Shown: positions 44,702-53,106 of the stretch, one piece after another
Position numbering within the stretch: position 1 is the first letter of the stretch
Layout of the letters: each line of letters starts with the position of its first letter
Assembly (NCBI GenBank): GCA_963717125.1
Contig: CAVQVG010000016.1
Coordinates: 1-64,000 of the forward strand
DNA length: 64,000 bases
Source: RYN-230 sp963717125
GTDB lineage: Bacteria > Actinomycetota > Actinomycetes > Streptosporangiales > Streptosporangiaceae
Reading direction: 5' to 3'
Notes under the pieces: generated by a model
Told to the model about the DNA's origin: nothing
Seen by the model: only the letters and a program-made list of their open reading frames with translations
Database searches by the model: none
Program-made: the position numbers and the translations under genes

Positions 44702-45970
44702 TCAGGGGGGAAAGGCCGCCGGGTCGGCGGCCCGGCGCCGGACGATGCGGACGGTCCGCTTGAACTTGACCCGGTCCGGGTCGATACCCGCCTCGGTCGC
44801 GGCCTGGCAGATCAGGGCCGACAGGGCGTAGTGGGTGAGCAGGTAGCCGTAAATCTCCTGGCGGACCATGTCCGGGCTCTTGGACCGCAGCACCCGCCCG
44901 GGACCTCGCAGGGACGTCTTGAGCTGGGCATTCCCGGTCTCATGCTCCCACCTTTGATGGTAGGCCTCCGCGAGCAGGGCTGCCGGAGCCGCCGTCATCT
45001 CGGTGATCGTGGTGATCAGCGTGATCAGCTCACCCTTCCCGTCGCCGTCGCGGCCGGGGATCTCGTATTCGATGATCCGGACGTAGCGGGCCTGGGCCTC
45101 GTCTAGGTCCTGCCCGGCGCGGGCCGCCTCGATGAGCGCCTGCCGGGCCTTGCCGCGGACCTTCGGATTCACCAGCACCGAGGAGTAGGACCCGTCGGGC
45201 AGCAAGTCGAGGACCGGCAGGGTGAGATCGGCCTTGACCCGCCATAGCAGCACCGCGCCTGTGTCCGCCGCGGTGCACCAGTCCGCCCAGTCGAAGAAGT
45301 TCCGGTCGGCGATCAGCAGCCAGCCGTCGTCCAGCCGCGGGTAGAGCGTACGGGCCAGCGACTGCTCCCCGGCGCCCTTGCCCGCCACCGCGCCCATCGC
45401 CACCTCCGCGACCACATGCGAGGCGCACTCGCTGACCGTGACCACCCGCACTTTCGGGAACGCCGGCCCGTCCGCGTCCTCAGCCCCGGTGCCGACGAAG
45501 CCGAACGCGGCGGCGTTCTCCGGCGTGTCGGGGGCATCCCACTCGAACCCGTCAATGGCCATCAGCCGCCAGCTCCCCAGGAACGCCCCGGCGGTCTCCT
45601 CCTCAGCCACGGGTACCGCGACCTCAGAGAACAGCTCCTTCACCGGCTCGTAGCCCAGCCGCTGCCGGGCCTGGGTAATCCCGCCCGACGTCGGCACGCT
45701 CCACGACTCATCCCAGCAGCCCCACGCTGCCAGCGTCTCAGTCAGCCGGGCCGCGACCTCCTCATAGTCATCGTCAGCGAACAGCGCCAGCGCCATGACG
45801 AAATAGACCATCACGTGCGGCGGGAGCTTCCCGTCCGACCGCCTCGCCTGCTTGCCCGCCGCCGCGACCGCGTCATCCACCGCATCCCGGGGCACGAACG
45901 AGGCCAGCACGCCGAGCGACACCCAGTCCGTCAGCCGACCGCCCGCAGTCACCACGCCATTGTCTGCCAT
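44702..45970 (-). CDS. IS4-family DDE transposase, C-terminus frameshifted
   Basis: 422 residues from ATG 45970. An IS4 N-terminal domain (LTDWVSLGVLASFVPRDAVD) precedes the DDE catalytic core: RLMAIDGFEWDAPD (D1), WLLIADRNFFDWADW (D2) and YHQRWEHETGNAQLKTSL, which fits the IS4 Y-(2)-R-(3)-E-(6)-K signature exactly. The frame stops after AAFPP at a C6 tract; the family's usual tail (EQQERILATVMADITRAKHL, then VVKRARHNSYR, VKRPGDHGTR and LVNLRQVTLAA ending at 44490) is still present but spread over shifted frames. Three single-base indels in C or G runs are needed to restore it. Core residues are intact, so activity without the tail is uncertain. Confidence 0.88.
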   Translation of the reverse strand: MADNGVVTAGGRLTDWVSLGVLASFVPRDAVDDAVAAAGKQARRSDGKLPPHVMVYFVMALALFADDDYEEVAARLTETLAAWGCWDESWSVPTSGGITQARQRLGYEPVKELFSEVAVPVAEEETAGAFLGSWRLMAIDGFEWDAPDTPENAAAFGFVGTGAEDADGPAFPKVRVVTVSECASHVVAEVAMGAVAGKGAGEQSLARTLYPRLDDGWLLIADRNFFDWADWCTAADTGAVLLWRVKADLTLPVLDLLPDGSYSSVLVNPKVRGKARQALIEAARAGQDLDEAQARYVRIIEYEIPGRDGDGKGELITLITTITEMTAAPAALLAEAYHQRWEHETGNAQLKTSLRGPGRVLRSKSPDMVRQEIYGYLLTHYALSALICQAATEAGIDPDRVKFKRTVRIVRRRAADPAAFPP

Positions 45971-46056
45971 AAGCCGCGATCATGACGGCCACCAGGCAGA
46001 ACACCGCAGAACGACACACCCTTGAAACCAAGATCAACTTAATCTGAGTGGCATTG

Positions 46057-46066
46057 ATTCCTGGGT
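46057..46066 (+). repeat. Target-site duplication, right copy
   Basis: ATTCCTGGGT, identical and in the same orientation as 43877-43886, directly follows the right inverted repeat. About 40 bases further right, CTTAAATCAGCGGCATTGG (46102-46120) again resembles the element's end and may be a relic of an older related insertion. Confidence 0.75.
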
Positions 46067-46199
46067 CCAGACGACCGAACGCCCTGGGCGTGGCGCTTGG
46101 GCTTAAATCAGCGGCATTGGACCCCTGGCCGGGACGGACCAACTGGTCGCGATGCGATCCGCAGGTCCGCCCCGGCCTGGGCCGGGCGGAGAGACCGGG

Positions 46200-47180
<981 letters not shown>

Positions 47181-47755
47181 GAGACCCCTCACGCAGTCGG
47201 ATGATTCGACCCTACCGATGGGCGGGAAAGCGGTTAGCCGCGGTTCACGGCCTGGGCCGACCGGCGGTGCCCGGCGGCGCCACCCCGGCGCGTTCGGCCG
47301 GGGTCACCCCGGCCACCCGGGCTGCCGTGCTGATCCAACGGGTATCCGCTGGGCCGGTCGGCCAGCGGCTGGGCGACTGTCATGTCCAAAGCTCCTTCGA
47401 TGTGCTGCCACATCCAGCTTCGGCGCCATCGGTGATCAAAACAAACGACAACTGTTGCTCACCAGCATCTCAATCAGAGATAAGCGGGGACCTCGTAACG
47501 TACCGCGCCCGGCTCAATACCGGCCGATTCGAACCATTCCCGGCACGCCGCATTGGGCGCGCCGATCAAAGGCACAAAACGGGTACGACCGAACGTCCGA
47601 AGGATTGGCCTGGCGACGGGATTTAAGGGACGCAAGGTGAGAAGGCTCCGGCTGGACAGCGACAGCACTCTGCATTGATCATGCGCCGAGCGGCCGGTTA
47701 GCCTCGACTCGGGTCGCCATACTGTCGGCCCAGCTCAGCGGCACGGCAGGTGATC
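47181..47755. other. Intergenic region between AKR and LysR genes
   Basis: About 575 bases between divergent genes. Short overlapping frames on both strands (e.g. around 47200-47640) show no domain and no ribosome site. The middle part is less GC-rich than the flanks, consistent with promoters; no specific operator stands out. Confidence 0.5.
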
Positions 47756-48712
47756 ATGGTCTCGATGGACGGCCGGAAGTCCGGTTCCCAGATCGGCGCA
47801 GGTCAGCTGCCGTCGCTGGAGAGCCTGCGAAAATTCGTGGTGGTGGCCGAGGAACTGTCCTTCACCAAGGCCGCGCGCCGGCTGCACGTGGTGCAGTCCG
47901 GGGTGTCCAGCGCCATCCAGGGCCTGGAGCGTGAGCTGGGCGCGGTGCTGTTCGACCGGGACCGGCACCGGGTGGCGCTGACCGACGCGGGCCAGGCACT
48001 GCTGCCCGAGGCCCGGGCCACGCTGGCCGCGGCGCAGGCCGCGCAGGACGCGGTGGCGCAGGCCCGGGCTGGGCTGCGCGGCACGCTCACCGTGGGCACG
48101 CTGACCTCCACCGGCGCGGTCAACCTGCCCGAACTGCTCGGCCGGTTCCATGACTCGCACCCACGGGTGGCCGTGCACCTGCGGCAGTCCGCCGCCGGGT
48201 CGGCTGGCCTCGCCCGCCAGGTGCTCGCGGGCGAGCTCGACCTGGCCCTGGTGGGCCTGCCTGGGCAGCCGCCGGCCGGCCTGCGGCTGCATCCGCTGAG
48301 CGAGGAGCTGGTGGTGCTGCTGTGCGCCGCCCGGCACCCGCTGGCCGGGCAGCCGGCCGTGCGGCTGGACGAGCTGGCCGACGAAACGTTCGTGGACTTC
48401 CCGCCGGGCTGGGGCAACCGCACCGTGTCCGACCGCGCGTTCGCCGCGGCTGGCCTGGACCGCCAGGTACCGTTCGAGGTGGCCGACTACGCCTCGGCCG
48501 CGGCCCTGGTCCGCTACGGCCTCGGCGTGGCGTTCATGCCGGCGTCGGCCGCTCAGGGGTTCCCCGGCGTGCGCCTCGTCGAGCTGGCCAGCCCGCGGCT
48601 GACCTGGCGGCTGTCGGTGGCCACCCCGACCGCCCGGCGGCTGTCGGCCGCGGCCCGCGCCTTCCTGGCCGAACTGATCCCCGCCGCCAGCACGTCCCGG
48701 CCGCGGGCGTAG
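47756..48712 (+). CDS. LysR-family transcriptional regulator
   Basis: 318 residues from ATG 47756 (AGGTG upstream; ATG 47765 is possible). N-terminal winged HTH: LRKFVVVAEELSFTKAARRL, HVVQSGVSSAIQGLERELGA and LFDRDRHRVALTDAG. The effector domain (GTLTVGTLTSTGAVNLPELL, LDLALVGLPG, VRYGLGVAFMPASAA) is a complete two-lobed periplasmic-binding-like fold. It may control the divergent aldo/keto reductase. Confidence 0.9.
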   Translation: MVSMDGRKSGSQIGAGQLPSLESLRKFVVVAEELSFTKAARRLHVVQSGVSSAIQGLERELGAVLFDRDRHRVALTDAGQALLPEARATLAAAQAAQDAVAQARAGLRGTLTVGTLTSTGAVNLPELLGRFHDSHPRVAVHLRQSAAGSAGLARQVLAGELDLALVGLPGQPPAGLRLHPLSEELVVLLCAARHPLAGQPAVRLDELADETFVDFPPGWGNRTVSDRAFAAAGLDRQVPFEVADYASAAALVRYGLGVAFMPASAAQGFPGVRLVELASPRLTWRLSVATPTARRLSAAARAFLAELIPAASTSRPRA

Positions 48713-48791
48713 CGCCCAGCCCGGGCGGCGTTAACCGCGGGCTGCCTTGCCGCCCGCGGCGCGGCGGGATGGGATGGTGGTCGGGGGTGAC

Positions 48792-50487
48792 ATGACGCCG
48801 AGCGAACCGGTACCGCCCAGGCCAGCGGCTCCGATCCTGCTGGTCGTCGACGACGATCTGCCCGCGCGAGCCGTGGTCGAAGGCGAGCTCCGTAAGCGGT
48901 ACGGGGCCGATTACCAGGTCATGTGCGCTGGATCCGCCGACGATCCGGTCCGCCTGCTGACCGAGCTCCGCGACGGCCGGCGCGCGGTCAGCATCGTCCT
49001 GGCCCGCGAGTCGATGTCCGGGATGACCGGGACCGAGTTGCTGGCCCGGGTCCGTGAGTACCACCCGGCGGCGAAGTGCCTGCTGCTCACCGATTGGGGA
49101 TACGGGCCGGCTGCCGGGACGATCCTGCAGGCGATCGCGCTTGGTCACATCGATGGCTACGTGGCCAGGCCGGTGACGGTGCCGGACGAGCGGTTCCATC
49201 TGGCGGTCACCGAGTTGCTCGAGGACTGGGCCAGATCGAACCGGCCCAGGTTCGAGGTCGTGCGGGTGGTGGGCGAGGAGTGGTCCCCGCGCTCGCACGA
49301 GATCCGGGATGTGCTGGACCGCAACGCGATCCCGTTCGGCTTCTACCCGGTCGGCACCGAGCCGGGACAGGCGATCCTGCGTCAGGCCGGGCCCGCCGCC
49401 GCGCTGCCCGTGATCGCGCTGTTCGACGGGCGGGTGCTGGCCAACCCGTCGAATACCGAGATCGCCGAGGCTCTCGGGGTGAAGACCAGGCCGGGCGCCG
49501 CCCGGTACGACATCGCCGTGATCGGGGCCGGCCCGGCCGGCCTGGCGGCGGCGGTCTACGGGGCTTCCGAGGGGCTCTCCACGGTGGTGCTGGAGCCAGA
49601 GGCCATCGGCGGCCAGGCCGGGACGAGCTCGCGCATCCGCAACTACCTGGGCTTCCCGACCGGGGTGAGCGGCGGCGAACTCGCGCTGCGGGCCTTCACC
49701 CAGGCCTGGAACTTCGGCACCGAATACGTCTACGGGAATCCGGCGGCCGGCCTGCACGTCCAGGAACCGGACCGCGTCATAACGCTCGCCGGTGGGACTG
49801 AGGTGCGCAGCCGCGCTGTCGTCATCGCCACCGGCGTGTCCTACCGGCGGCTCGGCATCCCGTCGCTCGACGCGCTGACCGGCGCGGGCGTGTTCTACGG
49901 CGCCGCCACGACCGAGGCCACGGCGATGAAGGACCAGGAGGTGTTCGTGGTGGGCGGGGCGAATTCCGCCGGGCAGGCCGCCGTCCACCTGGCCAGGTAC
50001 GCCGCCCGGGTGACGCTGCTGGTCCGGGGGCCGTCCCTAACTGAGAGCATGTCCGAATACCTCATCAAGGAGATCACCGGCACCGCCAACATCGCCGTCC
50101 GGCACAACACGGTCGTCACGGGACGGCGGCGGAACGGGCCGCCTGGAGAGCCTGACCCTCCAGGACCGGCTCTCCGGGATGACGCGGACCGTCCCGGCCG
50201 CGGCCGTCTTCGTGCTGATCGGTGCTGAGCCCCGCACCGAGTGGCTGCCGGGCAGCATCGCGCGTGACCGGTGGGGCTTCCTGCTCACCGGCAGCGACCT
50301 GCTGGCCGGCGGCCACCCGCCGGACGGCTGGCCGCTGCCCCGCCCGCCCACGCTCCTCGAGACCAGCCTGCCCGGGGTGTTCGCGGCGGGCGACGTCCGC
50401 GCCGGATCGGTGAAGCGGGTGGCGTCCGCCGTCGGCGAAGGCTCGATCGCGATCCGGCTCATCCACGACTACCTGCGCGGCAGCTGA
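48792..50487 (+). pseudogene. Receiver-domain/flavin oxidoreductase fusion, frameshifted near the C-terminus
   Basis: From ATG 48792. Residues ~10-135 are a response-regulator receiver (ILLVVDDDLPARAV) but the phosphoacceptor Asp position reads IVLARESMSGMTG, with Arg replacing Asp. A thioredoxin-like segment follows (150-230), then a thioredoxin-reductase-type FAD/NAD domain (YDIAVIGAGPAGLAAAVYGA, GGQAGTSSRIRNYLGFPTG, VFVVGGANSAGQAAVHLA) whose redox CxxC is replaced (FYGAATTEA). The frame is lost near 50120-50140. The rest (RLESLTLQDRLSGMTRTVPA, VFVLIGAEPRTEWL, GVFAAGDVRAGSVKRVASAV) runs in the next frame to 50487. A one-base insertion in a GGCGGCGG-type tract explains it; a sequencing indel is possible. 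Confidence 0.8.
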
Positions 50488-50516
50488 CGCCCCCGCCCGG
50501 GGCCTTCCCGAGCCTG

Positions 50517-50807
50517 CTACTCGCGGATTACCCGGCCGCCGGCGTCGCGGGCCCGCTCCAGCGGAGCGGTCGGCTCGAACGGTATGGCGGCGACGAAGCC
50601 CGGCAGCCCGGGCCCGCGATGCAGCCCGGTGCCGTTGTGCCTTTCGGCGAGCGCGTGGCTGATCAGCACGCGTTCCTGGTCCGCGGTGGCCTCGGTGTAC
50701 GGCGGGCTCCACGGGCCGTGCTCGGCCAGGCGCCTGAGCAGGGCCAGCGGCAGCCACACCCCATCTAGCGTGATGCCGTACTCCACGACCATCCGCGTCT
50801 CGACCAT
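50517..50807 (-). CDS. Hypothetical protein at the end of the pyridine operon
   Basis: 96 residues from ATG 50807. It begins MVETRMVVEYGITLDGVWLP and has TEATADQERVLISHALAERH, then GLPGFVAAIPFEPTAPLER. No domain is recognised. It is 81 bases downstream of the maleate isomerase gene in the same direction, so it may be the last gene of the catabolic operon. Confidence 0.45.
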   Translation of the reverse strand: MVETRMVVEYGITLDGVWLPLALLRRLAEHGPWSPPYTEATADQERVLISHALAERHNGTGLHRGPGLPGFVAAIPFEPTAPLERARDAGGRVIRE

Positions 50808-50888
50808 GGGTGCAGCATCCTCGTGCCCGGCCCCGCCCGCCATCGCCACCTCCGTGCCAGCCTGACCCTGACCCCGCGACCTCCCTTA

Positions 50889-51626
50889 TTACCTGATCCC
50901 CGGCACTACCTCGCGCGGCTCCGGCCCCAGCAACGCGGCCAGTTCGCTGGCGGTGGCCGTGGCGGCGGACAGCACCGGAACCTGCGTCTCGCGGCTTACC
51001 TCGTCCAGCGCCGCCAGCGACGGCATCTGCACGCAGGCGGAGAGCACGAGTGCGTCGACGCCGGTCAGGTGGAGCCGCCTGACGTGGCCGCTCAGGTCCG
51101 CGGGATCGAGCCGGCCGACGTCGACGTTGTCGGCGACCTCGAGGCTGACCGAGTCGACTACTTTGATCCCGTAGTCGGCGAGGTAGCGGACGACCATGCC
51201 GGTGAGCGGCTTCAGGTAGGGCGTCACGATCGCCACCCGGCCGGCCCCGAGCCCCAGCAGCGCCCGGACCAGGGCACCGGCGCTGCTGGTCACCGGCACG
51301 GCGGATCCGGCGGCGGCGAGCTCGGCGGCCAGCCGCCGCTCCTCCGCCTCGTGCGCCCGGGGACCGCTGGCCATGACGGCGATCAGGCAGGCGTACGCCA
51401 CGACGTCCAGTCGCGCGTCGGCCAGCTCGCGCGCGCAGCGCTCGCTTTCGGCCACCATGCGCTGCAGCGACTCCGGGTCCACCCGGTGCAGCGCCGCCCG
51501 GCTGGAGTGGAAGGTCACCCCGCGGCCGGCCACGGCCGGGTCGCGGGCCAGCAGGGCGGGTAGCTCGGTCTCCATCGTCACGTTCGAGCTCGGCACGATC
51601 AGGCCGACGCGGTGTGGCGTCATCAT
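50889..51626 (-). CDS. Maleate cis-trans isomerase
   Basis: 245 residues from ATG 51626. It belongs to the Asp/Glu racemase superfamily branch of maleate isomerases: VGLIVPSSNVTMETELPALL at the N-terminus (substrate carboxylate binding), DVVAYACLIAVMASG with the first catalytic Cys, and DALVLSACVQMPSL with the second. It isomerises maleate to fumarate, the last step of hydroxypyridine and nicotinate degradation (NicE/MaiA). Arylmalonate decarboxylase is a related alternative, but the context of NicX and NicD favours maleate. It lies 13 bases after the HD-like gene. Confidence 0.85.
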   Translation of the reverse strand: MMTPHRVGLIVPSSNVTMETELPALLARDPAVAGRGVTFHSSRAALHRVDPESLQRMVAESERCARELADARLDVVAYACLIAVMASGPRAHEAEERRLAAELAAAGSAVPVTSSAGALVRALLGLGAGRVAIVTPYLKPLTGMVVRYLADYGIKVVDSVSLEVADNVDVGRLDPADLSGHVRRLHLTGVDALVLSACVQMPSLAALDEVSRETQVPVLSAATATASELAALLGPEPREVVPGIR

Positions 51627-51639
51627 CGGGGGGCCGCGG

Positions 51640-52272
51640 CTACAGGTCGTCGAGCGTTGCGAGCGCCTGCGCCAGCAGCGCTGCCGCCACCGGCTGCGCC
51701 GCCGGGACCCGGATCCGTTCCGCCATGTAGCGGTGCTTGGCGCGGGCCTGCTCGGCGCCGCACTCGCCGTGGGTAACCCACTTCCGGACGATGTCCTGCA
51801 GCGTCTCCAGGAACGACAGTGAGTCGGCCGCCTGGACCAGATCCGCGCCGCCCACCCCGCCGAATTCGTGCAGCGTGATCAGCCGCTGCACTTCGGGCAG
51901 CGCGAACTTCTCCGGCACATCGCCCTGCGCGTGCAGCCAGAACCCGACCACCTCCGCGGACCGCGCGGCGTGCGCGTACAGGTAGTGCGGGTCGTCCCAG
52001 CGGCCGGTCGCCTTATCCATCTGCGGGCCGTTCGGGAACATCCGCTCGATGTCGTGGGTGACGACGGCCAGCCGCGCCTCGAGCGGGGCGGCCGGATCGA
52101 GGTAGCCAAGCCAGTCCCGGGCCCGCACCAGATGCCAGGCCTGGCTGTACGGGTCGATCCAGTCGATGGCCCGCCGCTCGATCTCGGTGGCCACGGGCAG
52201 GCTCGGGGCGGCTTCGCTGACAGTGCGCACGCTACTGCTCTCCGTATCGTCCTGATCCTCTATTGCCTTCAT
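51640..52272 (-). CDS. HD-superfamily-like protein in the pyridine operon
   Basis: 210 residues from ATG 52272, coupled to nicD by an ATGA overlap. It is helical with an HD-type pattern: LAVVTHDIERMFPNGP (His-Asp pair), HYLYAHAARSAEVVGFWLHA and VQRLITLHEFGG. The HD superfamily includes metal-dependent phosphohydrolases and some lyases. No step of the known 2,5-dihydroxypyridine route needs such an enzyme, so it may serve the phosphotransfer step inferred for this cluster, or be regulatory. Assignment to the superfamily is tentative. Confidence 0.55.
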   Translation of the reverse strand: MKAIEDQDDTESSSVRTVSEAAPSLPVATEIERRAIDWIDPYSQAWHLVRARDWLGYLDPAAPLEARLAVVTHDIERMFPNGPQMDKATGRWDDPHYLYAHAARSAEVVGFWLHAQGDVPEKFALPEVQRLITLHEFGGVGGADLVQAADSLSFLETLQDIVRKWVTHGECGAEQARAKHRYMAERIRVPAAQPVAAALLAQALATLDDL

Positions 52273-53084
52273 GCGCTGGCCCCCAGCCGGGAGAGAAACC
52301 CCTCGATCTCGGCGACCGTCTGGGCGAGGTTGTCCCACGGGATCATGTGACCGCTGTCCGCCACGGCCACCACCTCGGCCCGCGGGTTCACCCGGCGGAG
52401 CAGGTCCGCGTCCTCGGCGGTGACCACCGGGCTACTGGCGCCGTAGAGCAGCAGCGCGGGCGGCTCGACCTCGCGCCAGACCGGTTCGAACGCTTCGAGG
52501 TGGAACCACGCGTAGCTCTCCACCACGGCGGTCTCGTCGCACGAGGCGAGCCATTCCCCGCGCAGCCGCGCCTCCTCCTCCGTCCAAGTCGGATAGTCCG
52601 CTCTGGCCTGCTCGGTGCCGTGGCCGGCGCGCGCCCCGTGCAGGCCAGACAGGAAGCGGTCCAGCGCCATCGGGTAGGGACGCCGGCCCGGCCCGGACAT
52701 GGGCGGGTCGATGGCCACCACGCCGGCCGACGCGCCAGGCACCCGGGCCCGGGCGCACGCGACGACCCGGGCACCGAGCGAGTGCCCGACCAGCACGGGC
52801 TGGTGCAGCCCGAGCTGGTCGATGAGGGCCAGCACGTCGTCCGCGTAGTCACCGGCCCGGTGCGAGCCGTACGGGACCCGTTGCGACAGCCCTCGTCCCC
52901 GCATGTCGAGCACGTAGACGTCCGACCCGACATCGGCCAGCCGGCTGGCGGCCACGGCGAAGGCGCCGGCCGGCGTGGTGATGCCGGGGACGACGACCAT
53001 CGGCCGGTCACCGCGGCCGGGAAACCGGGCGGCGTGCAGCCGCAGGTCACCCGAGCGGAAAAATACCGATTCCGACTTCTTCAT
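52269..53084 (-). CDS. nicD: N-formylmaleamate deformylase (alpha/beta hydrolase)
   Basis: 271 residues from ATG 53084. It matches NicD closely along its length: MVVVPGITTPAGAFAVAASR, VYVLDMRGRGLSQ, LVGHSLGARVVACA with the nucleophile Ser, AIDPPMSGPGRRPYPMALDR and the catalytic-His segment VADSGHMIPWDNLAQ. NicD hydrolyses N-formylmaleamate to maleamate and formate after ring opening of 2,5-dihydroxypyridine. Its stop overlaps the next gene, and it starts 22 bases after the transporter gene, so it is within one operon with nicX. Confidence 0.88.
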   Translation of the reverse strand: MKKSESVFFRSGDLRLHAARFPGRGDRPMVVVPGITTPAGAFAVAASRLADVGSDVYVLDMRGRGLSQRVPYGSHRAGDYADDVLALIDQLGLHQPVLVGHSLGARVVACARARVPGASAGVVAIDPPMSGPGRRPYPMALDRFLSGLHGARAGHGTEQARADYPTWTEEEARLRGEWLASCDETAVVESYAWFHLEAFEPVWREVEPPALLLYGASSPVVTAEDADLLRRVNPRAEVVAVADSGHMIPWDNLAQTVAEIEGFLSRLGASA

Positions 53085-53106
53085 GTCCTCATTCCCTCGC
53101 TCGGCG

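Larger units (their letters stand above)
43887..46056 (-). mobile_element. IS4-family element with cupin passenger gene
   Basis: The ends are inverted repeats of about 25 bp: CAATGCCACTTAGCCTAAGT (from 43887) and, on the opposite strand, CAATGCCACTCAGATTAAGT (from 46056 downwards), 3 mismatches in 25. A 10-bp direct repeat flanks them exactly. Inside are a transposase gene and, between its 3' end and the left repeat, a cupin gene on the same strand. A degraded internal copy of the left end (44463-44489, GATCAGCTCACGCTAG-type) directly follows the transposase stop, where a normal ~1.6 kb element would end. The mobile unit therefore seems extended to 2.17 kb by an outer end beyond the cupin gene. 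Confidence 0.75.

Noticed and set aside
47201..47668. Small genes between the AKR and LysR genes
   Set aside because: Frames on both strands lack ribosome sites, domains and typical codon use.
48792..50487. Annotation as a working thioredoxin reductase
   Set aside because: The CxxC is absent and a receiver domain is fused to the N-terminus; the frame is also broken.
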